From: Verrucomicrobiota bacterium
Lineage (GTDB): Bacteria > Chlamydiota > Chlamydiia > Chlamydiales > Rhabdochlamydiaceae
Length of the DNA stretch: 64,000 nt
Assembly: GCA_018240065.1 (NCBI GenBank)
Contig: JAFEGH010000004.1
Location: forward strand, 1-64,000
Direction of reading: 5' to 3'
Part shown: positions 17,555 to 25,490 of the stretch, one piece after another
Layout: every line of letters begins with the position of its first letter
How positions within the stretch are numbered: position 1 is the first letter of the stretch
The notes under the pieces: model-generated
Told to the model about the DNA's origin: nothing
Database searches by the model: none
Seen by the model: only the letters and a program-made list of their open reading frames with translations
Made by a program: the position numbers and the translations under genes

Positions 17555-18955
17555 TCAATGGCTCTTGGCCGTCTTGGCTTCGCTGGCTGCCGCAAGCGCT
17601 TTGACAAGAGGCTTTAAGGTGGACTCAGGGGCTTTGACCCGGCTGATCTCCGCACCGAGCGAGGAGAGTTTTTCAACTATTTTTTCATACCCTCGGTCCA
17701 GATAGTGGATCCCGCTGATGTTGCTCTCTTCAGGGGCGAGCAGCGCTGCGAGGACGTAGGCGAAACCGGCCCTGAGGTCCGGGATGGCAATGTCTTTCCC
17801 CTGTAATGGCGTGGGTCCTTTGACGACAATGCTGTGCAGGAAATTCTGTGATGCGAACCGGCATTCTTTGCCGCCGAGGCATTGTGTGAATGCTTCGATG
17901 TCCGCTCCCATCATGCGGAGAGTTTCGGTATATCCAAACCGGTTCTCATACACAGTCTCATGAACGACCGAAGCGCCATGCGACTGCGTCAATAGCACGA
18001 CGAACGGCTGTTGCCAGTCTGTCATGAAGCCGGGATGGACATCGGTTTCAATGTGCACGCCACCTTTCAATGGTCCCTTGTAGAAGAATTCGATCCCGTC
18101 TTTTTTGACTTCGAATCCTGCGTTCACTTCGCGAAGGCGGTTGAGGAAGGTGATCATGTGGGGATGCTGGGCGCCTTCGACGAAGACTCTCCCTTTTGTG
18201 CTGATTCCCGCCAGTCCCAAAGAAGCGGCCTCGATCCTGTCAGTGATGACGACGTGCTCGACTTCCTGGAAGTGGTTGGTCTGCTGGATGCGGATCGTGC
18301 GGTCGACGTCCATGCCGATCGTCACCCCGAGCTTTTGCAAAAAGAGGATCAGATCGACGATCTCGGGTTCTGTCGCCGCATTCTTGATGACGGTCGTTCC
18401 TTTCGCACGCACCGATGCCATGATCGTGTTCTCCGTCGCGCCAACGGAGGGAAAGGGAAGGGTGATGATAGCGCCCCTCATTCCTTGATGTGCCCGTGCA
18501 AAGTAGGCGCCTTCCTTTTTCATTTCCCGATATTCGATCGTTGCGCCCAGTCTTTCCAGCGCTGTGATGTGAAAATCGACAGGACGTTTGCCGATCTTGC
18601 ATCCTCCGGCTGTAGGAACGATGATGTCTTCATCTGTGCGGCCCAAAAGAGCGCCGATCATCAGGATAGGAATCCTGTTGGATCCTGAAAAGCGCTGAGG
18701 AACATAAGCTGATTTAAGATCTTTAGTGATGATCTCGATGACGCCGCCGCTTCTATCCCATTGCACTTCAGAACCGATCTCGCGGCACAGCTCTACCGTC
18801 ACTTCGACCTCAGCGATGTCGGGGACATTGTAAAAAGTGCAGCGCTTGTCCGAAAGAAGAGAAGCCACGAGCAATTTTGTCACAGCGTTCTTCGCGCCAG
18901 CTGCTTTGACTTTTCCTTCTAACGGCTTGCCGCCTTTGATTTTAAGAATGTCCAT
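17555..18955 (-). CDS. murA: UDP-N-acetylglucosamine 1-carboxyvinyltransferase
   Basis: A 466-residue enzyme, about 45 residues longer than usual because of a C-terminal extension rich in Ala and Lys. It catalyses the first committed step of peptidoglycan precursor synthesis. The N-terminal KAAGAKNAV and the active-site loop TAGGCKIGKRPVDFHI are clear. C119 sits where E. coli MurA has the fosfomycin target C115; C. trachomatis MurA has Asp there. So this enzyme keeps the ancestral cysteine. ATG at 18955. Neighbour epmB follows on the same strand. Confidence 0.95.
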   Translation of the reverse strand: MDILKIKGGKPLEGKVKAAGAKNAVTKLLVASLLSDKRCTFYNVPDIAEVEVTVELCREIGSEVQWDRSGGVIEIITKDLKSAYVPQRFSGSNRIPILMIGALLGRTDEDIIVPTAGGCKIGKRPVDFHITALERLGATIEYREMKKEGAYFARAHQGMRGAIITLPFPSVGATENTIMASVRAKGTTVIKNAATEPEIVDLILFLQKLGVTIGMDVDRTIRIQQTNHFQEVEHVVITDRIEAASLGLAGISTKGRVFVEGAQHPHMITFLNRLREVNAGFEVKKDGIEFFYKGPLKGGVHIETDVHPGFMTDWQQPFVVLLTQSHGASVVHETVYENRFGYTETLRMMGADIEAFTQCLGGKECRFASQNFLHSIVVKGPTPLQGKDIAIPDLRAGFAYVLAALLAPEESNISGIHYLDRGYEKIVEKLSSLGAEISRVKAPESTLKPLVKALAAASEAKTAKSH

Positions 18956-19101
18956 GAACGCCTCGATATGATCGCTTTAGATAGTGTTGGGAGTGACTTG
19001 AGATACACAGTGTTACTTAAGTCTTATCGCGAATGGGATATAATTGTAAATACTATACCGCTCTAAAGGCGGAACTTCTGCGTCTTCCGAAATCCGGACG
19101 A

Positions 19102-20187
19102 TCAGGATTCGTGGATTTCGATCCTGAGATTCCGATGGAAGGGAAAGATTTTCCCGTTTTTGTCGACAACTGCCTGCGGAAGAAATCCTTCGCAGCCTGA
19201 TGCAAAACTAAAGCGGATCATGGAAGTGGGAAAATGCTGCCGCTGAAAATTTATAGCCGCCCAGCCCATCGTTTTGCGCGCATTGATTTCTACGATCGGA
19301 TGCAAAAGCACCGCATCGGGATTTTCGGGGAGCTTGTACAGCATCGCATCGATGCCGACATTGCCGAAGAATCCCATTTGCGCGATTTTAGCCAGGATCG
19401 GTTCTGCGATCTGACGGTGCGCGAGTAGATGATGTTCGTTTCCTTTGAACAATTTTTTTTCATCTCCTACTTCATTGTACTGGTATTGTCCGCGGTCGTC
19501 ATTTTTGCAAATCGTGGAGCCGATGTAGGAAACATTCCCTTCTTTATCAATCACCCACTGCGTACTGAAATCGAGGACGCGGTCCACCCAAGGTTCGGCT
19601 ACCACGGGAAGCTGTTTCTTCCACTCGGTTTTTAAAAATGCAAGGACCCTCTCCCATTGCAAAGAGGAGCCGCTCATGACCAAATGCCCTTTGCCGGAAA
19701 CTCCATAGCACGTCTTCAGCACCTTTTTTCCCTCGGTAGAATCGATCCAGTGCTTTGCCTCTTTTTCATTCTGCAATAAGAGGGCATGGGGAAGTTTGGG
19801 ACTGGACTCGAAGGAAAATCGTTTGGAGTTGACCTGTCTCACTAATTCCCACTCGGGCATCGAATAGGCCAGCCCATTTTTTCGTGCAAAGTCATCAATG
19901 ATCCTCGAGGGCCCCCAGCTTTCAATTTGCTCAAAAGAGGAAAAGTTGGAGTCGGACAAAGTGAAAGTATGAGGCGACGCTATCTTGAGCTCTTTCAGAG
20001 ACTCCCGATAATCCGATGCGGGCAGTTCGGAAATGAGGATCCCGTCATCGGCAGCGGCGTAAAGAGCAGGAAGGAATTGGAGCTGGCGGAAGATCGCATG
20101 TTGCAGGAATGCCTCCGACAAACTCACTTTCGGCTGTGTCTCAAGTTCCCATTCGAAGAATGCGTTGGCGATATGTAGCTTGGGCAT
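19102..20187 (-). CDS. ATP-grasp domain protein
   Basis: A 361-residue cytoplasmic protein. The ATP-grasp core is recognisable in VLKTCYGVSGKGHLV (ATP-binding lysine and glycine loop), VAEPWVDRVLDFSTQW, NVGIDAMLY and the metal-site motif VEINARKTMGWAA. ATP-grasp enzymes ligate a carboxylate to an amine or thiol through an acyl-phosphate; the substrates here are unknown. Start taken at ATG 20187, with AAGGA about ten bases upstream; a TTG seven codons earlier is not supported. It stands alone between a secreted phosphatase-like gene and murA. Confidence 0.75.
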   Translation of the reverse strand: MPKLHIANAFFEWELETQPKVSLSEAFLQHAIFRQLQFLPALYAAADDGILISELPASDYRESLKELKIASPHTFTLSDSNFSSFEQIESWGPSRIIDDFARKNGLAYSMPEWELVRQVNSKRFSFESSPKLPHALLLQNEKEAKHWIDSTEGKKVLKTCYGVSGKGHLVMSGSSLQWERVLAFLKTEWKKQLPVVAEPWVDRVLDFSTQWVIDKEGNVSYIGSTICKNDDRGQYQYNEVGDEKKLFKGNEHHLLAHRQIAEPILAKIAQMGFFGNVGIDAMLYKLPENPDAVLLHPIVEINARKTMGWAAINFQRQHFPTSMIRFSFASGCEGFLPQAVVDKNGKIFPFHRNLRIEIHES

Positions 20188-20307
20188 ATTTCTCAGTTCC
20201 TTGGCCAATGGTTATTTATACCCAAACAAATCCAAAATTTGGCTTTCGGCTGCAACAAAGCAACGCGATTCAATGATTGCAAGTGAACGCTTATTGCTAA
20301 TATTGGT

Positions 20308-21117
20308 TCATTTTATATCTTTGGCGAGGATCTCTTTTGACATCTCCACCATTTCTATCCATTTCCTGCAGAAATTGTCCGCATCAGTTTGTTTGTAGCC
20401 TACTCTTTCTGTTTTAAAATGAAATCCCTTAAACGTGATTTCAGGATAGAAATGCTTCAGAGCGCTCTCAACGTCATGGATGTTGCTCATCCTATCATCG
20501 ACAAACAAGATCTCATCCGGCGTCCATTCGATTGTTTTTAAAAACCGGACGAGGACTTCTCCTTTATGCGTGTTATTTGTCAGAATGACCCCTTTTTTAT
20601 AGAGTGGATAAGTGCCTACTATGGGCAGGTTGAAATCGGTGAACACAATCTCCCCGACATCGGGGAAGGAGGGAGAAAAATCAATCCCGACGCGGTTAAG
20701 TTCTGCAATTCTTCGATCCTGTAAGGACGCTCCCTCAATTTCTCCGGCCGGAGCTGCAGTCAATGCGATCGTTTTGATCCTGTTTCTGTGAAGGTCGGCG
20801 ATAAACGCAGGCGACTCGATTTCGATTAAATCCCCAGAAGAGGTGAAGAGAGGGATAGTAAAAGCTAACTGTTTTTCGATGTCGCTTAATGGATCCATAA
20901 TGCTTGAAAAAACGCTGGAATGATGAACCTTAAAGTTCGGGCCCTGGAAAGCAGGCTCATCCAGAATCGTCAGGGTATCATCGATATCGAACACCACCAG
21001 CACCTGCTTTTCTTCTTCCAGGTTCAATTCCATGTGAGTGATCGAATGGATTGGAACAACGACTGCAAAACCATGAAGAGGCGCCAGTAAAGCAAACACA
21101 TGAAGAAGCCATTTCAT
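20308..21117 (-). CDS. secreted DUF2608 HAD-like protein
   Basis: A 269-residue protein with an N-terminal signal peptide (hydrophobic residues about 4-18) and a HAD fold. Motif I is VFDIDDTLT, and the C-terminal acid pair is FVDDRMSN. This pattern matches DUF2608, a family seen in Chlamydiae and Legionella. Some HAD proteins in the periplasm are phosphatases; the substrate is unknown. ATG at 21117. Confidence 0.75.
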   Translation of the reverse strand: MKWLLHVFALLAPLHGFAVVVPIHSITHMELNLEEEKQVLVVFDIDDTLTILDEPAFQGPNFKVHHSSVFSSIMDPLSDIEKQLAFTIPLFTSSGDLIEIESPAFIADLHRNRIKTIALTAAPAGEIEGASLQDRRIAELNRVGIDFSPSFPDVGEIVFTDFNLPIVGTYPLYKKGVILTNNTHKGEVLVRFLKTIEWTPDEILFVDDRMSNIHDVESALKHFYPEITFKGFHFKTERVGYKQTDADNFCRKWIEMVEMSKEILAKDIK

Positions 21118-21333
21118 AATCCCTCAATTGATCGAAGTTGTGTGCGTATATTGCGCAAGTATATGCAAAAGGGGTCAAATCGGAAAAGCGGCACTTTTTA
21201 GTGCGAGGAATAAAGTACTGAATAATGTCATTGGGTTTAAAGACTGTCCGAGCACTCAGCCTCTGTTGTATTTTGGACTAGCTTAATGACCTAAGCGATG
21301 TTCTGCTGGTTTAAAAATGCAGATGAATCGAGG

Positions 21334-22038
21334 TTACCCTGGATCTCCCATCTTCATCTCTCTTATTTCTTCGATAAGATCTTTGATGGTTTCAAAGTTT
21401 GTTAAATAAGCGACGCGGTCGGGATAAGTAGGATGGGTTTTAGCCTGCGTATCAACAAATTTTGACATAATTTTAAAGAGATGGATTCCCCCATCCAATG
21501 CGTCTGAATAATGGGCTGCTGTAAGATCTGCCCTTTTTTCCCTTGCTCTGGATTCCTCTAGATTTTCAGGAGGTTGAAAATCATTATGATAAATGTGAGC
21601 AAGTTCATGATAGATGACGAATTTTTTCGCTCGCTCGGCCAATTCTGGCTGTTGGTTGCATTCAGCAAAGACGGCCAGCGTCTGTTTTTCTTTCTCGTTT
21701 AAACCTTCTGATTTCAATAGAACCCTTTGGATCAAGGGGGCTAGCGGGGAATTAGGGGACATGTCATCGTTTGTGAAAAGAAAGATCGCAGGGATATCAA
21801 GGAGAATATCCTTCCCTATTTTAGTCACCATAGGGTTGGCGTTAATTTGAGTGTAATCGATAGAGACGATCACCTTTTCAGAGACAGATGAAGGGATGCC
21901 CATGATCTTCATTGCCTCGACAATGCCCTGCGTTAGTGTGGTTATCCTTTTTTCTATGATTGCTGATGCGACGTCAGCCGGAATGCTGTCTAGAAGGTTG
22001 GGTAATGAGTCAGTTTTGACTTTGTCCATTATTGTCAT
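21334..22038 (-). CDS. predicted zinc metallopeptidase (HExxH)
   Basis: A 234-residue protein with no signal peptide or transmembrane segment. The zinc motif HELAH is at residues 144-148 and a probable third ligand region, EKRADLTAA, follows at about 167-175, in the spacing seen in gluzincin-like peptidases. Start set at ATG 22038, where AAGGAAG lies five bases upstream; a TTG 18 codons earlier lacks one. No family name can be given with confidence. The coding sequence is AT-richer than the core genes, and it could be a recent acquisition or a secreted effector. Confidence 0.65.
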   Translation of the reverse strand: MTIMDKVKTDSLPNLLDSIPADVASAIIEKRITTLTQGIVEAMKIMGIPSSVSEKVIVSIDYTQINANPMVTKIGKDILLDIPAIFLFTNDDMSPNSPLAPLIQRVLLKSEGLNEKEKQTLAVFAECNQQPELAERAKKFVIYHELAHIYHNDFQPPENLEESRAREKRADLTAAHYSDALDGGIHLFKIMSKFVDTQAKTHPTYPDRVAYLTNFETIKDLIEEIREMKMGDPG

Positions 22039-22434
22039 TACGACTTCCTTTTGCTTTGATTTTTTAATTTTGTTAACATAATTATATATCAACTAGGTTA
22101 ATTTATAATTAATTGCCAGATTTGCTTGAAAGTTTATTTATAGTGTAATTATAAAACGTTGGTGATCATGGAATTATATCAAGCGAATGGGGGCGGACGG
22201 TAGAATGCGGGGGTGTGTTCGCAAAGCATTCTTCATTAACGCTATGCGATGGAAGAAAGAGGTCCGTTCAGGAGGCTGGCTCAAGCAGATTAGGAGAGGT
22301 CCCTGGCTCTTGGAAGGCCCCTCAGTCGGCGGCATGGATATGCACTAAAAAAATGGACAACTGCAGGCCCACCGATTATAAATAGGAGCAGCGTTCAACT
22401 CGTTGCCATCCCATCTAATAACAAGGATAATCCC
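22039..22434. other. intergenic control region between the metallopeptidase and ddl
   Basis: No gene was seen. The first 110 bases are very AT-rich and contain, on the minus strand, a perfect TATAAT (22086-22081) 36 bases before the metallopeptidase ATG would be reached by its transcript. The rest is unremarkable DNA leading to ddl, whose ribosome-binding site is AAGGA near 22420. Confidence 0.4.
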
Positions 22435-23541
22435 ATGAAAAATAAAAAAATCCGTCTAGGCGTTCTTTTCGGTGGAAAATCTGCAGAACATGAAGTCTCT
22501 CTGATCTCTGCAAAGAATGTGATCGAAGCTCTCGATAAGGAAAAGTACGATGTGTTCTTAATTGGGATCGATAAGACGGGAGAATGGCGCCTTCGCGATG
22601 GATATTCTTATTTGATGAACGCGGACAATCCAAAACTTGTCCAGCTGCATGACGCAAAGGACAGCGTCGCGCTCGTTCCGAAGAACAATCGCAAAGAACT
22701 GGTCAACTGTTCAGATAATAAACTTCAGGAGTCGCTGCAACTCGATGTGATTTTTCCTGTTTTGCATGGGACATATGGAGAAGACGGCACGGTGCAAGGA
22801 CTGCTGAAGCTCGCCAACATTCCATTTGTTGGAGCTGGAGTTTTAGGGTCAGCGGTCGGAATGGACAAAGATGTGATGAAGCGGCTGCTGCGGGATGCCA
22901 GGATTCCGGTGGCACGTTTTGTGACGCTGCATGAATATAATAAAGACGAGTACACTTTTGAACGCGTCGTCGAGCAGGTTGGACTTCCTTTTTTCGTGAA
23001 ACCCGCCAATTCCGGTTCTTCTGTGGGAATTTCCAAAGTCAAAACGAAAGAGCAGTTCAGGGCCTTTGTCGATCAGGCCTTTTTATTTGACCGCAAAGTA
23101 TTGGTCGAAGAGTTTATCCAGGGGCGTGAGATTGAATGTTCCGTTCTGGGCAATGATAACCCCATTGTTTCTCTTCCCGGAGAAGTGATTCCGCAGCACG
23201 AATTCTATTCGTATGAAGCAAAGTATCTTGATGAAGAGGGGGCACTCTTCGAAATCCCTGTCGCTCTGCCTGAAGGAGTGGCTGAAAAAATTCAGAAAAT
23301 GGCGATCGAGGCCTATCGCGCTCTTTGCTGCGAAGGCATGGCGCGCGTCGATTTCTTTTTAAAAGAAAATGGTGAGGTCTTCATCAATGAGATCAACACC
23401 ATCCCCGGCTTCACCAAGATCAGCATGTATCCCAAACTTTGGGTCGCAAGCGGTCTTTCTTATTCCGACCTTCTCGACCGGCTCATCGAGCTTGCCATCG
23501 AACGTCACCAGAAAGAAGCCTCTTTAAAAACCTCATTTTAA
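22435..23541 (+). CDS. ddl: D-alanine--D-alanine ligase (stand-alone)
   Basis: A 368-residue ATP-grasp ligase of the longer DdlA type. It joins two D-alanines for the peptidoglycan stem peptide. Family motifs are clear: LFGGKSAEHEVSL near the N-terminus, VLHGTYGEDGTVQG, NSGSSVGISK, EFYSYEAKY (the tyrosine loop of true D-Ala-D-Ala ligases, not D-lactate ligases) and FINEINTIPGFT. In Chlamydiaceae this activity is fused to MurC; here it is a separate gene with no murC nearby. ATG at 22435. Confidence 0.95.
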   Translation: MKNKKIRLGVLFGGKSAEHEVSLISAKNVIEALDKEKYDVFLIGIDKTGEWRLRDGYSYLMNADNPKLVQLHDAKDSVALVPKNNRKELVNCSDNKLQESLQLDVIFPVLHGTYGEDGTVQGLLKLANIPFVGAGVLGSAVGMDKDVMKRLLRDARIPVARFVTLHEYNKDEYTFERVVEQVGLPFFVKPANSGSSVGISKVKTKEQFRAFVDQAFLFDRKVLVEEFIQGREIECSVLGNDNPIVSLPGEVIPQHEFYSYEAKYLDEEGALFEIPVALPEGVAEKIQKMAIEAYRALCCEGMARVDFFLKENGEVFINEINTIPGFTKISMYPKLWVASGLSYSDLLDRLIELAIERHQKEASLKTSF

Positions 23542-23590
23542 ATGAGATAATGCAATCGGTTGCTAAAATTTATTTTAATCGCCGTTCCGC

Positions 23591-23596
23591 TATAAT
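23591..23596 (+). promoter_or_regulatory. candidate -10 element of ispF
   Basis: A perfect TATAAT lies 31 bases before the ispF ATG. The best -35 partner (TTTATT, 16-bp spacer) is poor, which is common for chlamydial promoters with AT-rich spacers. Confidence 0.35.
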
Positions 23597-23626
23597 GCCA
23601 GCCTTCTATTTAAGGAGTCATTTTTC

Positions 23627-24127
23627 ATGCAGCTTCCCACATTACCGCGAGTGCGCGTCGGCATAGGACAGGACAGCCACCGTTTTCTTTCTCCCGACTC
23701 GACCAAGCCGTGCACTATCGCCGGCCTGATCTTCGAAGACGCCCCAGGTCTGCTCGCGGATTCGGACGGAGACGTCGTGTTCCACTCTATCTGCAATGCG
23801 ATCACCTCGGTCTCGGGAGTGCCGATCCTGGGAGGTCTTGCAAATGATCTGTGTCTTAAAGATGGGATCACCGACAGCCAGGTCTATTTAGAAAAAGCCC
23901 TGGAATCGCTTGGCGCCCAAAGGATCGAGCATATCGCACTGTCCATCGAGGGCAAGCGCCCTGATATTCGAAAGCGGATTGACGAGATGCGGGCCAGGAT
24001 CGCCAAAATCATGAAAATCCGCATCGATCAGGTCGGACTCACGGCTATATCAGGCGATGGCCTTACAGACTTCGGCTGCGGCGACGGCCTGCAATGCAAG
24101 TGCATCATTACTACTGTTGAAAGTTAA
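23627..24127 (+). CDS. ispF: 2-C-methyl-D-erythritol 2,4-cyclodiphosphate synthase
   Basis: A 166-residue enzyme of the MEP isoprenoid pathway. The metal-binding GIGQDSHRF and the acidic loop SDGDVVFH are present; the C-terminal glycine-rich tail is divergent (DFGCGDGLQC in place of the usual GLGFTGRGEG type). Its product feeds undecaprenyl phosphate, linking it to uppS in this window. ATG at 23627 with AAGGAG nine bases upstream. It overlaps the convergent cysJ-like gene by four bases. C. trachomatis has the same neighbours (CT434-CT435). Confidence 0.93.
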   Translation: MQLPTLPRVRVGIGQDSHRFLSPDSTKPCTIAGLIFEDAPGLLADSDGDVVFHSICNAITSVSGVPILGGLANDLCLKDGITDSQVYLEKALESLGAQRIEHIALSIEGKRPDIRKRIDEMRARIAKIMKIRIDQVGLTAISGDGLTDFGCGDGLQCKCIITTVES

Positions 24128-25296
24128 TAAACGTCCGCAAGATAGCGTTTCTGCGTACGCAGAGATTTGATGTAGGCCTTTGCGGCCTCTTCGCTCATTC
24201 CACCTTCTGTTCCGGCAATTTTCTGCATAGTATGTTCTACGTCTTTGGCCATGCGGTGCGCGTCGCCGCAGACGTAGAAGTACGCTCCATCCTGCAGCCA
24301 CGCCCAGATGTCTTTGGCGTTTTCTTCCATTCTGTGTTGGACGTAGATCTTCTTTTCCTGGTCGCGCGAAAAGGCCAGGTCGAGGCGAAGCTTGCCGTCT
24401 GCTTTCCACGCTTCAAATTCTTCGCCGTAAAAATAGTCGGAATGTTTGTTGCGCTCTCCAAAAAAGAGCCAGTTTTTCCCCGTGGCGCCTTTGTGCATCC
24501 GCTCCTGCAGGAAGGCGCGGTAAGGCGCGACGCCGGTTCCAGGTCCCACCATGATGATTGGCGCGCTGTCTTCTGCGGGCAATGTAAAATGGTGTGCGGG
24601 CTGAACGTAGATCGGAACGCTCGTTTGGCCGACTTTAGCCAAATGGCATAGGAAATGGCTGCCGACTCCGTACCGCTGTTCCCCCTGGTGGGTGAAAGTA
24701 AATAGGGCGACCGTGAGGTGCACTTCATTCGGATGGACCATCTGGGAGGAGGCCACAGAATAAAAACGGGGCAGCAGCGGCCCGAACTGCGCGCAGAGTT
24801 CCTGCAAAGGGGCGACGACATCCTTATATTCCTTGAACAGATCGAGGGGATCGTGAGAAGAAAGATACTGCGTCAAAAGGGGTTTGTTTTCCTGCTGGAG
24901 CAGTCGGTGCAGATGGTTTTTCTTGTCATGCTCGTGTTCGCACTCGTAAAAGAGTTTCAGGAAGGAAGAGGTAAGGCGAGAGAGGTTCGCTTTGAAGCTT
25001 AAGAATTCCCAGAGCGTCATCGCGGCGCCGCTGCGCGGGTCGGTGACTTGATCGTCCGCTTTGGCCTTCATTGCCTGGATCACATGTTCGACAAGCATAG
25101 GGTCGTTCTGAGGATAGATCCCGATCGAATCTCCCACTTTGAAACGGACAGGCGCATTGGAAAGGTCCAAGGAGACGTGGAACGTGTGCTTGGTTGAGCC
25201 GGTTTTGGTCAAAAGAAAGCGCTCCTTGATCGTCGCACGAGCAGGATGCAGGCGGTCGATGACCGGATGCTCTTCTTTTGATTCAGAAATTATCAT
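24124..25296 (-). CDS. CysJ-like NADPH flavoprotein reductase without flavodoxin domain
   Basis: A 390-residue protein covering only the FAD- and NADPH-binding part of sulfite reductase/P450-reductase-type proteins. FAD site: RFYSVAS and GVGSHFL. NADPH site: GPGTGVAPYRAFLQER, FFGERN, YVCGDAHRMAKDV and the C-terminal RYLADVY with its aromatic end. The N-terminal FMN/flavodoxin domain of classical CysJ is absent. Without it and without a CysI in view, sulfite reduction is unlikely to be its job; it may reduce a separate flavodoxin or ferredoxin. Chlamydiae conserve this gene beside ispF. ATG at 25296. Confidence 0.88.
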   Translation of the reverse strand: MIISESKEEHPVIDRLHPARATIKERFLLTKTGSTKHTFHVSLDLSNAPVRFKVGDSIGIYPQNDPMLVEHVIQAMKAKADDQVTDPRSGAAMTLWEFLSFKANLSRLTSSFLKLFYECEHEHDKKNHLHRLLQQENKPLLTQYLSSHDPLDLFKEYKDVVAPLQELCAQFGPLLPRFYSVASSQMVHPNEVHLTVALFTFTHQGEQRYGVGSHFLCHLAKVGQTSVPIYVQPAHHFTLPAEDSAPIIMVGPGTGVAPYRAFLQERMHKGATGKNWLFFGERNKHSDYFYGEEFEAWKADGKLRLDLAFSRDQEKKIYVQHRMEENAKDIWAWLQDGAYFYVCGDAHRMAKDVEHTMQKIAGTEGGMSEEAAKAYIKSLRTQKRYLADVY

Positions 25297-25349
25297 AGAC
25301 AGTTGTGTTTCAAATTTGTAAAAGGAAGAAAAGTCTTACTGAGATCGCT

Positions 25350-25487
25350 ATGAATACCATACCCGCTTTTCTCATCACAGCGCTTCTTTTCTTATCTGCC
25401 TGCACCAGCTCGGGCTACAATCGTTCCTATATCATTTCCGATAGCCTGGACGAAGAGGTTCTTTCCGAATCTGTGGAAAAAAGGTAG
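25350..25487 (+). CDS. very small predicted lipoprotein
   Basis: A 45-residue protein starting at ATG 25350 with a typical lipoprotein signal: hydrophobic core FLITALLFL followed by the lipobox LSAC. The mature part would be only about 27 residues, serine-rich and acidic, ending in EKR. It sits beside gltX, where C. trachomatis has the small cysteine-rich lipoprotein OmcA, but it has only the one lipid-anchoring cysteine. No further homology was recognised. The ribosome-binding site is weak. Confidence 0.5.
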   Translation: MNTIPAFLITALLFLSACTSSGYNRSYIISDSLDEEVLSESVEKR

Positions 25488-25490
25488 TCG

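Noticed and set aside
25350..25487. Calling the tiny lipoprotein OmcA
   Set aside because: It lacks the cysteine-rich mature sequence of OmcA; only its position is similar.
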